Source: an uncultured Acidimicrobiales bacterium (lineage in GTDB: Bacteria; Actinomycetota; Acidimicrobiia; Acidimicrobiales; Hopanoidiivorantaceae). From it: DNA of 64,000 nucleotides. The notes under the pieces are model-generated. The model saw only the letters and a program-made list of their open reading frames with translations. It was not told the origin of the DNA and did not search any database. The position numbers and the translations under genes are program-made. Positions within the stretch are counted from its first letter, which is position 1. Every line of letters begins with the position of its first letter. Location: positions 1,368,022 to 1,432,021 of the forward strand of contig OY282367.1 in assembly GCA_958295755.1 (NCBI GenBank), in the 5' to 3' direction. Positions 8,965 to 16,697 of this stretch are shown here, piece by piece.

Positions 8965-10814
8965 TATGATGTCTCATTCTTTCTAGCTCTCTGACGCAAT
9001 GACAGTCTCAAAGCTTCTCCTAAATGGGCTGGAAGCGGTTCTTGCAAACGTAGTCTCATTGCCTTACTTAGACTGCCAGAAATTACAACTTCTTTTGCCT
9101 TTCGTGGCATGGCATTCTTCTCACCAGGAATAACGATTTCTTCAATATCTAGATATCTGCTTTTGATAGGGTTATAGCAACTACTATCAGAACCAGAGAA
9201 TAATATCGCCCAAACACCCACATAAATGGGAGAATCTTCTTTGTAGTCTATAGAGAAAATTACCTCTGATATTTCACCATCATTTACAATTGGTTTAATG
9301 CTTTGTGATGCGCCTTGTATCTCTGGTAAATGTGGTTGCTCTTCGGGTTCTGTTGGAGGGTCTGGAGACGGATCTGGGGGGTCGGGAGACGGGGCAGGGT
9401 GGACAGAGTCAGATCTCCTTTCTCTACCGGTATCTGGAAGCCTCTTCGTCTTTTTCGGACGCGACATCAATATCGGAAATCCATCAGGTGACCAGTCGTC
9501 AGAACTGTCAAGAATACCAACTACTTTTCGTATCTCATTCGCTATTTTCATAAAACCCTTTTTCAGGGTTTTACCTCTATCTTCTGTTTCAACGAGATGG
9601 CTCAATTCAAGGTGCTCTGGATTCTCAGCATCGTTGACCAATACGGCGAACCTGTCCCTCACACATATCACAGCAATGAATGGCTTGTACTCAGAAAATT
9701 TGGAGGGTTCACAATCTGGAATACGTGAACCGTAAGTTATGGTCATTCCTTTTCTTGTAAGCACGACTTCCCGTGCTATATCAGTTAGGATTTCCTTATC
9801 GTCCAGCCTGCGATACCAGACATCGGCTTCTTCAAGCTGTATTCTACGTCCCTGTGACAATGCAAGATAAACATTCCATGCTTTACTTCCGCTCAGATGT
9901 CCCTTAGCCTTCCCTTGTTTGTTTTCCCTACCCGCTTCCAGCTGACTCTTTATACTATCTTTATCCAAAGATTTTTGTTTGCCTCCACTTTTCACTTTTA
10001 GCTTCATTGTCTCTTCGTGAAAGGATGTAAAAAAATTGCGGGCAGCACAGGTCAAAATAGCCTCCGGCACTTCGTTGGCTCTTAGATTGAAATTATTGAA
10101 CCCAAGTATGGCTATCACTGTGCCTGTACCGGTTGCTGATTTCCGAATTTTATCTACTTGTGATTCAAGAATTTTTGGGACTTCATTTGTGAATCCTCTC
10201 TCAGGCTCTTCTCCGCTCATATCTATGTCAATGGCATAATCACCGACTCTCGACCTGTATTCGTCACCCAACTTGTGTGAAGCCAGATGAACCTGGCCAG
10301 ACACTATGGTCCCTTCATCTCTAGAGATAGAAGCATACAGAACGTATCTGATATCGGAAGCCCTGAACGGAAAAAGATGACCAAGACCGTAACTTCCCGC
10401 CTGCTGATCTTCTTTCTCGCTTACAGCTGTAGATAAAAGATTGTTCATGTCCCTGGTGCCCATACCCTTTCCATCGTCTCGACAGAACAGAACCGAAATT
10501 TTGTCCTTATCCAATGTCTTGGTTATGGCATTAATGATTTTCTTATCATCACCAGTGCGTCTGTGCACAGATTGCGCAGCTTCGAAAGCAGCTTTATAGC
10601 TTTCAATATCTGGGATATTCGATGTCTCACATAAAACTATCTCTATGTTGACATTTACAGCCCCAACCTTGGGGTCCTGTGCATCCAAAGAGTTCTGCAT
10701 CATCTCCCTCACTATCTGATGAGCTGATTCCTGAGAGCGATATGCGAGATTGAGATCGGTAAAGCCCTCTCTAGAAGAAGACCGAGGGAAAATGAGTTTG
10801 GATTTCTTGGACAT
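8964..10814 (-). CDS. GHKL-superfamily ATPase (MORC/Hsp90/MutL-like fold)
   Basis: A 616-residue protein with an N-terminal GHKL ATP-binding fold. The N box REMMQNSLDAQ (Glu37, Asn41), the G1 motif DDGKGMG (113-119) and the G2 motif GSYGLGHLFPF (from 140) are intact, so ATP binding is expected. There is no histidine-kinase dimerisation/phosphoacceptor helix before it and no MutL endonuclease motif after it. A Pro/Asp-rich linker (PDPPDPSPDPPTEPEE) near residues 476-495 separates a C-terminal domain of unknown fold. GHKL proteins of this free-standing kind often occur in antiviral loci, where ATP-driven dimer closure acts on DNA or signals to partners; that role is inferred. It overlaps the next gene by one base and follows two small genes. 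Confidence 0.82.
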   Translation of the reverse strand: MSKKSKLIFPRSSSREGFTDLNLAYRSQESAHQIVREMMQNSLDAQDPKVGAVNVNIEIVLCETSNIPDIESYKAAFEAAQSVHRRTGDDKKIINAITKTLDKDKISVLFCRDDGKGMGTRDMNNLLSTAVSEKEDQQAGSYGLGHLFPFRASDIRYVLYASISRDEGTIVSGQVHLASHKLGDEYRSRVGDYAIDIDMSGEEPERGFTNEVPKILESQVDKIRKSATGTGTVIAILGFNNFNLRANEVPEAILTCAARNFFTSFHEETMKLKVKSGGKQKSLDKDSIKSQLEAGRENKQGKAKGHLSGSKAWNVYLALSQGRRIQLEEADVWYRRLDDKEILTDIAREVVLTRKGMTITYGSRIPDCEPSKFSEYKPFIAVICVRDRFAVLVNDAENPEHLELSHLVETEDRGKTLKKGFMKIANEIRKVVGILDSSDDWSPDGFPILMSRPKKTKRLPDTGRERRSDSVHPAPSPDPPDPSPDPPTEPEEQPHLPEIQGASQSIKPIVNDGEISEVIFSIDYKEDSPIYVGVWAILFSGSDSSCYNPIKSRYLDIEEIVIPGEKNAMPRKAKEVVISGSLSKAMRLRLQEPLPAHLGEALRLSLRQRARKNETS

Positions 10815-10850
10815 GTTTTGTCTTCTCTCAATTACCTGCTTAGACCCATA

Positions 10851-11225
10851 CTATGACATATACAGCCAGCCTCTGTCTACTGCCATTTCGTAGAGATCTT
10901 GGCAGGCGTCTGATCTTGCCCGTTTGTTCATGTCTGAGAAATAGACGGTGGCATGTTCCGGAAAGTCTTCGCCAAAGACTACCTTCAGCCCTAGTTCTTC
11001 GCACTGTCCGACTGTCACTCCTAGAACTCCGCTGACTGTGTTCCCGCTTCTTCGCTCATAGTCCACCACTGAGTCTTCAACAGAAATAGACCTGCCGTCA
11101 TAGAAGGAAACCTTGCCGTGTCCCGCAGTGGAGAAGGCAGCAGGGTTGACATCATCTGTTCTGGGGTTTTCACAATAACTAAGTGTTATATGCCTGTAGA
11201 GCAGACGTCCATCATCGCTAGGCAT
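10851..11225 (-). CDS. Small unrecognised protein, second gene of the GHKL island
   Basis: A 124-residue protein with no family I can name, no signal peptide and no membrane segment. It overlaps the end of the 143-residue gene by eight bases and lies 36 bp before the GHKL ATPase, so it belongs to the same leftward transcription unit. Its base composition is closer to the flanking core genes than that of the three genes after it. Confidence 0.65.
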   Translation of the reverse strand: MPSDDGRLLYRHITLSYCENPRTDDVNPAAFSTAGHGKVSFYDGRSISVEDSVVDYERRSGNTVSGVLGVTVGQCEELGLKVVFGEDFPEHATVYFSDMNKRARSDACQDLYEMAVDRGWLYMS

Positions 11226-11649
11226 TTGGGTATGCCGTCACAACTTGTGTCTTTACAATATCCCATATCTCATCTGCTTTTAAATCCAGTGTTTCTATGG
11301 AGCGGGTACCTGTGGAGCGTTCACGATAATACAATTCTGCGGTCATGCTGTCTAGGTAGGCGGTCAAGTTGATTATCCTGTCGCCGCTTGACCATCTTGC
11401 GGTAACATCGCCCTCCATCGTAGGGTGAACTGCAGGCTCCGGCACCCCTTTAGAAATAATGGTGGCTAGCCCTCCTAGGAAACCCTCGACTCGCTCAGGA
11501 TGCTTGATAGGTGTGTGTTCAGGATCTTCATTCCATCCGTTCCTGACTGCGCTGTCGATATAGCGACGAAGATGTGCCACCATACTTGAATGGCTTCCAT
11601 TCAAAGTATCTTTGGTAACTCTTGGGGAACCTGTTTTGAGTAGAGACAT
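11218..11649 (-). CDS. Small unrecognised protein, first gene of the GHKL island
   Basis: A 143-residue protein, probably cytosolic, not recognised. An upstream extension to 11739 is open, but the ATG at 11649 has a good Shine-Dalgarno (AAAGGAC about 8 bases before it) and a well-spaced promoter just upstream, so the short form is preferred. As first gene of a five-gene unit under a promoter whose -10 lies in a palindrome, it or its neighbour could be an autoregulator, although no helix-turn-helix is evident. Confidence 0.62.
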   Translation of the reverse strand: MSLLKTGSPRVTKDTLNGSHSSMVAHLRRYIDSAVRNGWNEDPEHTPIKHPERVEGFLGGLATIISKGVPEPAVHPTMEGDVTARWSSGDRIINLTAYLDSMTAELYYRERSTGTRSIETLDLKADEIWDIVKTQVVTAYPNA

Positions 11650-11671
11650 GCTGTGGTGTCCTTTCGGTACT

Positions 11672-11704
11672 CTCAGTATAACTGAGCGAAGCGAGATGCT
11701 CCAA
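11672..11704 (-). promoter_or_regulatory. Promoter with palindromic operator for the GHKL island
   Basis: On the minus strand, TTGGAG (11704-11699) and TATACT (11680-11675) are 18 bp apart, close to the sigma-70 consensus, and lie about 25-55 bases before the ATG at 11649. The -10 box lies inside a 15-bp inverted repeat, CTCAGT-ATA-ACTGAG on the plus strand (11672-11686). A repressor bound there would block the -10. Read from sequence only. Confidence 0.5.
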
Positions 11705-11798
11705 GTTTTTCTAACCTCATTATCATATTTATACCACAACCTCAGAATTCATCGCCCTTACAAGGCATTAGAACTAGCACTATCCGACCCTTGCCTTC

Positions 11799-12812
11799 TC
11801 AGGCGGGGTCATATTCTCCTAGATATTTCACCTCCGCTATGTACAACATAGGCAGAAACGATCTGTAGTATCTCCTGACCAAAGCACTTCCTCCCGCCAT
11901 ATTGACCTTCACATCCTCATAAATCTGGGGTGTGGCATCTTTCTGCTCGGCTTTGATTTTTCCACCTTTCCAATGGCTCAGAGCCACCACAGAAGCTACC
12001 GCTCCAGACCCGCACGCTTGTGTCTCGCCTACCCCTCGCTCCCAAACCTTCATATCGAGTTCTTCACTTTCGGAGTTGTAAGAAACGAATTCCACATTTA
12101 CTTCCTCTCCAAAATCGGCTATAAATCTAGGGCCATCCTCGCTTGGATTGACCGATCCGATATCATCCATCATCACCACCACATGAGGATTCCCCACACT
12201 CACGAATAAAGCTTCATTATTCCTGAAGCTCGCCCCAGCCTCGGTAGCCTTGCGTTGCTGTTCCGACCCAGCAAAACCTAACAATGGTATTCCCATAGTT
12301 GTGCTGATCTGAACAGACAAACCATCTTCTGAGGTATCGCTTTGAACTCTCACATCTTCCCATCTGCCAGCTGTCTCCACCAAGAAATGTGTGATATTTG
12401 GATATCTATTCGCCAACACTTGGCCTAAACAACAAAGCCCGTTGCCACTAGTCTCAGCTTCACTCCCATCAGAGTTGAATAATCTCATATGCACTGCCAA
12501 ATAAGGGCCAGCCGGATTGCCGCCAACTATGATCGGATCTTTAGGGCTAGCTGCGAATGTGGCGGCCTCTCGTGCATCCTCCAAAGCTGCTTCATCTTCC
12601 CAGGCCAGCACCAGGCCGTCTGCGTTCCATTTCCCTTGGAGGCGTAGGTTCTCAAAATATCTGTGTGCTTCTTCCACTGGCGGAACATCTGCTGTGCCCT
12701 CTGCTGTGCCCGCTGCTACGTCCTCTTTGGCATCGTCTTCGGTCAGCAAGCACACCAGAAACTCATTTCCCAAGCTGCTGTGCTTGGTGGCAGGAAAAAA
12801 TACTTCGTTCAT
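11799..12812 (-). CDS. dapF: Diaminopimelate epimerase, with one catalytic Cys replaced
   Basis: A 337-residue protein, longer than the usual ~275 because of inserts such as AAGTAEGTADVPP near residues 33-45. DapF interconverts LL- and meso-diaminopimelate with a two-cysteine, cofactor-free mechanism. The second catalytic motif is intact (GETQACGSGA near 261). The first, normally ending MCGNG, reads GSEAETSGNG, so residue 122 is Ser where the acid/base Cys is expected; a Cys pair follows at 127-128. Position beside miaA and the otherwise conserved folds support DapF. The Ser may reduce or alter activity, or a nearby Cys may stand in. miaA precedes it by 32 bp and the GHKL island follows. Confidence 0.82.
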   Translation of the reverse strand: MNEVFFPATKHSSLGNEFLVCLLTEDDAKEDVAAGTAEGTADVPPVEEAHRYFENLRLQGKWNADGLVLAWEDEAALEDAREAATFAASPKDPIIVGGNPAGPYLAVHMRLFNSDGSEAETSGNGLCCLGQVLANRYPNITHFLVETAGRWEDVRVQSDTSEDGLSVQISTTMGIPLLGFAGSEQQRKATEAGASFRNNEALFVSVGNPHVVVMMDDIGSVNPSEDGPRFIADFGEEVNVEFVSYNSESEELDMKVWERGVGETQACGSGAVASVVALSHWKGGKIKAEQKDATPQIYEDVKVNMAGGSALVRRYYRSFLPMLYIAEVKYLGEYDPA

Positions 12813-12844
12813 CTTCTTACCTCCTTACCTCACTCCCCCAGCTT

Positions 12845-13897
12845 TTACCTCACACATCTTGCTACCTTCGAGCACCGATCTAACTCCTCTAACTCTCGCC
12901 TCCAAACATTGCCTAACTCTGCTCGCACGGCGGGTAGAGCTTCTATTGGGTCCTGGTCTATGTCTATGTCTATCCAGCAGATGCGAGGGTCGCGGCGGAA
13001 CCATCTTTCTTGACGGCGACTGAAGCGGCGGGTGCGAGCTTTGGCTAACTCTATTGCTTCTTCTAAGCTGAACTCCCCTCGGAAATGAGCAAATAGCTCT
13101 TTGTAGGCGAGGGCTTGACGGGCGGTGCGCGACAAACCTTCAGGTCGAGTGTGAAGTTCCCATGCCTCATCAACCAAACCAAGTTCTAGCTGATGAGCAA
13201 AACGTTGCTCTATGCGTTCATCTAACAGCGGTCTCGGCAGGCGCAAACCGATTTGCCTGAACGCTGTGTGTCCGTAGGTATCTAGCCCCTCGCCGTATGA
13301 TGAAAATCGCCTGCCGCTACCTAATGTCACCTCCAATGCCCGCACTATGCGACGGCGGTTGGTGGGCTCCATGCGCTTGGCTGCCAACGGGTCGCGGTCG
13401 CAGAGTTGAGTGTAGAGAGTGGCTGTATCGCCTTCATCCTCCAAGCTGGCACGCACTTCGGGGAACTGACCGGGCATCTGGATGGCATCCACAATCGCAC
13501 GGATATACAACCCCGTCCCGCCCACGATTAGTGGTTGCGCTCCCCTGCTTTGAATGTTTTCCAGAGCGGCGGCAACATCTTGTTGGTAGCGAGACACTGT
13601 GTATTCTTCGGCGGGATCAATCAAATCTAGGCACCAGTGGGGCACTTCGGCTTGATCTTCGGTGGTGGGTTTAGCTGTGCCGATGTCCATCTGCTGATAG
13701 ACGCACATTGAGTCGGCCGAGATGATCTCTATCTCCTGGCCACCGCCTGGCACCCGCGCCGACTCCCGTGCCAACTCCATGGCGATACCAGATTTTCCGC
13801 TGGCAGTGGAGCCAAGCAAGACGATGGGGGTCTTGCCTGCGATCTCAGACTGGGCGGTCATAGCTGATGTCGTAGCTGATGTCATAGCTGATGTCAT
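12845..13897 (-). CDS. miaA: tRNA dimethylallyltransferase
   Basis: A 350-residue P-loop enzyme that adds the dimethylallyl group to A37 of tRNAs reading UNN codons. Motifs visible are the Walker A GSTASGKSG near residue 30, DSMCVYQQMDIGTAKP near 61-76, and the RRIVRALEV segment near 182. It lies between miaB, which methylthiolates the product, and dapF. The N-terminus is a run of MTSA-type repeats from a duplicated 12-bp unit (13860-13897), so several in-frame ATGs exist and the true start is uncertain by up to about 15 residues. Confidence 0.93.
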   Translation of the reverse strand: MTSAMTSATTSAMTAQSEIAGKTPIVLLGSTASGKSGIAMELARESARVPGGGQEIEIISADSMCVYQQMDIGTAKPTTEDQAEVPHWCLDLIDPAEEYTVSRYQQDVAAALENIQSRGAQPLIVGGTGLYIRAIVDAIQMPGQFPEVRASLEDEGDTATLYTQLCDRDPLAAKRMEPTNRRRIVRALEVTLGSGRRFSSYGEGLDTYGHTAFRQIGLRLPRPLLDERIEQRFAHQLELGLVDEAWELHTRPEGLSRTARQALAYKELFAHFRGEFSLEEAIELAKARTRRFSRRQERWFRRDPRICWIDIDIDQDPIEALPAVRAELGNVWRRELEELDRCSKVARCVR

Positions 13898-13929
13898 GTC
13901 ATGAATTCTGTGCCAGATTCAATCAGTAG

Positions 13930-15495
13930 CTATAACAGAGAGCTAGACGAACTGCCGGAGGAAAACGAGCCGCCGACAGAAGTCGGACTACCGATGGAAA
14001 CAGCGACAGCTTGTTGAGAACCAGTTTGCTGAGGAGAAACTGGCTGTGTCAGGCGAAGTGGCTTCTGGCGAGGCGGGGTCAGAACCTCAGTCATCTCGCC
14101 CAGTAGATAATGGGCTGAAGCGTCTGTGATGCGAGCTATGGCAATCGTGCCGGCTGGTAAATCGCCAAATTCAGCAACAACGCCCCCAGCAACACCACCT
14201 CCAGCAACACCGCCCCCCATCAAATGCACCAGCTTGTTCTGACGCGTACGACCCGTCAACACATTCACATCTCGCTTAGACGGCCCCTCAATCACGATCT
14301 CTTCCATCTTCCCGACACGCTCTTGGTGCCTTCTCAAAGCCGACCGCTCCACCACCACCCGCAACCGCTCGTACCGTTCACGCACCACATCAGGGTCCAC
14401 AAAATCATCGGCCATCCCAGCCGCCTCCGTTCCCTCCCTCGGAGAGAACACAAAAGTGTACGCGCTGTCAAACTCAGCCGCAGCTGCCACCTCAAGCGTG
14501 CGTTCAAAGTCGTCATCGGTTTCGCCGGGGAAACCCACGATGATGTCGGTAGTCACAGCCAAATCGTCTATCGCTTCACGAGCAGCAACCAGCTTCGCTA
14601 GGTAAGTTTCGGCGGTATAGCCCCGATGCATGGCAGCCAAAATCTTATCGCTGCCCGACTGCAACGGAAAATGCAGATGCTCACAAACCTCTGCCACTTC
14701 CGACATCGCCGCAAAAATCTCAGGGCGCATATCTTTCGGATGCGGGCTGGTAAAACGCACTCGTCCGATGCCTTCCACCTCGCTGACCGCCCTCATCAAG
14801 TCACCAAAGAGTGGTCGCACTCGCACAGCTTCGCCCTGGCGTCGCCGAGCCAGCTGCAGGTCGCGCCCGTAGGAGTTCACATTTTGCCCTAGCAGTGTGA
14901 TTTCGCTCACGCCATCGGTAGCTAAAGCTTCAACCTCTCTCACGATGTCGGCGAACGGACGGCTCATCTCGGGGCCTCGCACCGCCGGCACAATGCAGAA
15001 CGCACAGCTATTGTCGCAACCTATCTGTATCGTCACCCAAGCCGCCCAATCGCACTGCCTGCGCGCTGGCAATGCCGATGGAAACGCCTCGCCGTCTTCC
15101 AGCGCAACCTCTTCTAAAATCTCCACAATCGGCCCGTGCTGGCGAGCGTGCTGAAGCAACTCAGCTGCACGATGCACATTGTGCGTGCCGAAAACCACAT
15201 CCACATGTGCTGCCCTGGAGCGAATCAGATCGCGATCTTTCTGCGCTAGGCAGCCAGCCACGGCGATTTGCATCTCAGGGCGGGCGTCCTTGATCTGTTT
15301 GAGCTGACCGAGATGTCCGTAGAGTTTGTTGTCGGCGTTCTCACGAATGCAGCAAGTGTTGAGAATCACCACATCGGCATCATCGGGTGTGTCGGTGCGG
15401 CTCATCCCGTCTGACTCCAGCAAACCGGCGATGCGTTCGGAGTCGTGCTCGTTCATCTGACACCCGAAAGTGCGCAGGAAGTATTGACGGCTCAC
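13930..15495 (-). CDS. miaB: tRNA-2-methylthio-N6-dimethylallyladenosine synthase
   Basis: A 521-residue radical-SAM methylthiotransferase. The three N-terminal cluster ligands are in FGCQMNE, NTCCIREN and VAGCLAQ, the radical-SAM triad in GCDNSCAFC near residues 158-166, and a TRAM-like domain follows. It converts i6A37 to ms2i6A37 using the MiaA product. The GTG start at 15495 overlaps the mnmA stop (GTGA), so the genes are coupled. Between residues 424 and 435 there is a GGGVAGGGVAGG insert made by a repeated DNA unit, and the C-terminal ~55 residues are a Ser/Gly/Gln-rich tail not found in typical MiaB. Confidence 0.93.
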   Translation of the reverse strand: MSRQYFLRTFGCQMNEHDSERIAGLLESDGMSRTDTPDDADVVILNTCCIRENADNKLYGHLGQLKQIKDARPEMQIAVAGCLAQKDRDLIRSRAAHVDVVFGTHNVHRAAELLQHARQHGPIVEILEEVALEDGEAFPSALPARRQCDWAAWVTIQIGCDNSCAFCIVPAVRGPEMSRPFADIVREVEALATDGVSEITLLGQNVNSYGRDLQLARRRQGEAVRVRPLFGDLMRAVSEVEGIGRVRFTSPHPKDMRPEIFAAMSEVAEVCEHLHFPLQSGSDKILAAMHRGYTAETYLAKLVAAREAIDDLAVTTDIIVGFPGETDDDFERTLEVAAAAEFDSAYTFVFSPREGTEAAGMADDFVDPDVVRERYERLRVVVERSALRRHQERVGKMEEIVIEGPSKRDVNVLTGRTRQNKLVHLMGGGVAGGGVAGGVVAEFGDLPAGTIAIARITDASAHYLLGEMTEVLTPPRQKPLRLTQPVSPQQTGSQQAVAVSIGSPTSVGGSFSSGSSSSSLL

Positions 15496-16667
15496 TGGGC
15501 CACTCCGATGGCGGCAATATTGCCCGCTGTTTGCTTTTTAGATCGGCTGGCAGTCGCACCGCCTACAACAATGTCACCTTCGTAGAACACGATGCTCTGA
15601 CCGGGGGCGACTCTGGGTTGCGGCTCGTTCCAGAGAATGTAGTTGTTTCCGACCTCATCACAAACAACTCGCCCTTCGCTAACCTGCCCATGAGAGCGAC
15701 ATTGCACCGAGAGCGACCTTTCTACTGGCTCGTCAATTAGCTCATCTACTGCCTCGCCAACTGGCTCGCCCACCCATTCCACTGCGGTTATAGGCTGGGC
15801 TTCAACCAGCCTGTCATTGTGGCTACCGACTACGACCTTAGCTTCCGCAATATCCACATCTAAAGCGAACATCGGCTCGCCTCCTCCTTCCAGCCCAAGC
15901 CACCGACGCTGTCCGATGGTCACGAATTCCACACCAGGCACACTGCCTACTTCTGCGCCGTCCTTCGTTACGACTTGTCCGGGTGTAGCTTCCATCCGAG
16001 ATTCCAAAAATCGTCTGCGCCCCTGCGACTTTGTGATGAAACAAACATCTTGGCTGTCGGGTTTCTGGGCTGTGCGGATGCCGAGCCGCTCGGCTACTTC
16101 ACGCACTTGCTGTTTGTTCATCTCCCCCACTGGCAACAGCAAACGCTCAAGCTGTGTCTCGCTCAGCATCCAAAGCACATACGACTGGTCTTTAGCAGCA
16201 TCGACACCTCTAGCTAGTCTGGGCATGGTAACAAACCCAGCACCAGCTGTGCCCTCAGCAGACCTCAATCCCCCAGCCACTCGCACAATCCTTGCGTGAT
16301 GCCCTGTGGCAACGGCGTCAAACCCGAGCGCGTCGGCTCGCTTCAGCAGTCGATCAAACTTAATGTGGCGGTTGCAATCTACGCACGGGTTCGGAGTGAA
16401 GCCAGCCTTATGATGAGCCACATAAGGTGCGACAACTTTTTCGTTGAACTCTTCGCCGAAGTTGAACACATGATGCTCTATACCAAGGTGGTCGCAGACA
16501 CGGCGGGCATCGTCCACATCCGATACCGAACAGCAACCCGTATCGGATGCTCCGCCCCAGAGCTTCATCGTCACGCCTATCACCTCGTGACCCGCCTCGG
16601 CAAGTAAAGCGGCAGCTACCGAAGAATCCACGCCACCCGACATGGCGACCATTACCTTGCTGGCCAT
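15492..16667 (-). CDS. mnmA: tRNA-specific 2-thiouridylase
   Basis: A PP-loop ATPase that adenylates and thiolates U34 of tRNA Lys, Glu and Gln with sulfur from a cysteine desulfurase. SGGVDSSVAA near residue 9 is the PP-loop; the catalytic cysteines are in NPCVDC and DVCFITKS. ATG at 16667 (MASKVMVAMSGG) is the family-typical start and gives 391 residues; the longer open frame to 16727 runs through a DNA duplication and is not expected to be coding. The desulfurase gene ends 26 bp upstream, matching its role as sulfur donor, and the stop overlaps miaB. An acidic insert (GEPVGEAVDELIDEPVE) near residue 310 comes from short repeats. Confidence 0.93.
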   Translation of the reverse strand: MASKVMVAMSGGVDSSVAAALLAEAGHEVIGVTMKLWGGASDTGCCSVSDVDDARRVCDHLGIEHHVFNFGEEFNEKVVAPYVAHHKAGFTPNPCVDCNRHIKFDRLLKRADALGFDAVATGHHARIVRVAGGLRSAEGTAGAGFVTMPRLARGVDAAKDQSYVLWMLSETQLERLLLPVGEMNKQQVREVAERLGIRTAQKPDSQDVCFITKSQGRRRFLESRMEATPGQVVTKDGAEVGSVPGVEFVTIGQRRWLGLEGGGEPMFALDVDIAEAKVVVGSHNDRLVEAQPITAVEWVGEPVGEAVDELIDEPVERSLSVQCRSHGQVSEGRVVCDEVGNNYILWNEPQPRVAPGQSIVFYEGDIVVGGATASRSKKQTAGNIAAIGVAQ

Positions 16668-16697
16668 AACTACGCTACCTTGCTGGCCATAACTACG
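16653..16697. repeat. 22-bp tandem duplication over the mnmA start
   Basis: TACCTTGCTGGCCATAACTA and two following bases occur twice, at 16653-16674 and 16676-16697. The second copy carries an extra ATG (minus strand, 16690) that opens a six-codon frame ending in TAG just before the real mnmA start, and it also includes the stop codon of the cysteine desulfurase gene. Confidence 0.85.
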
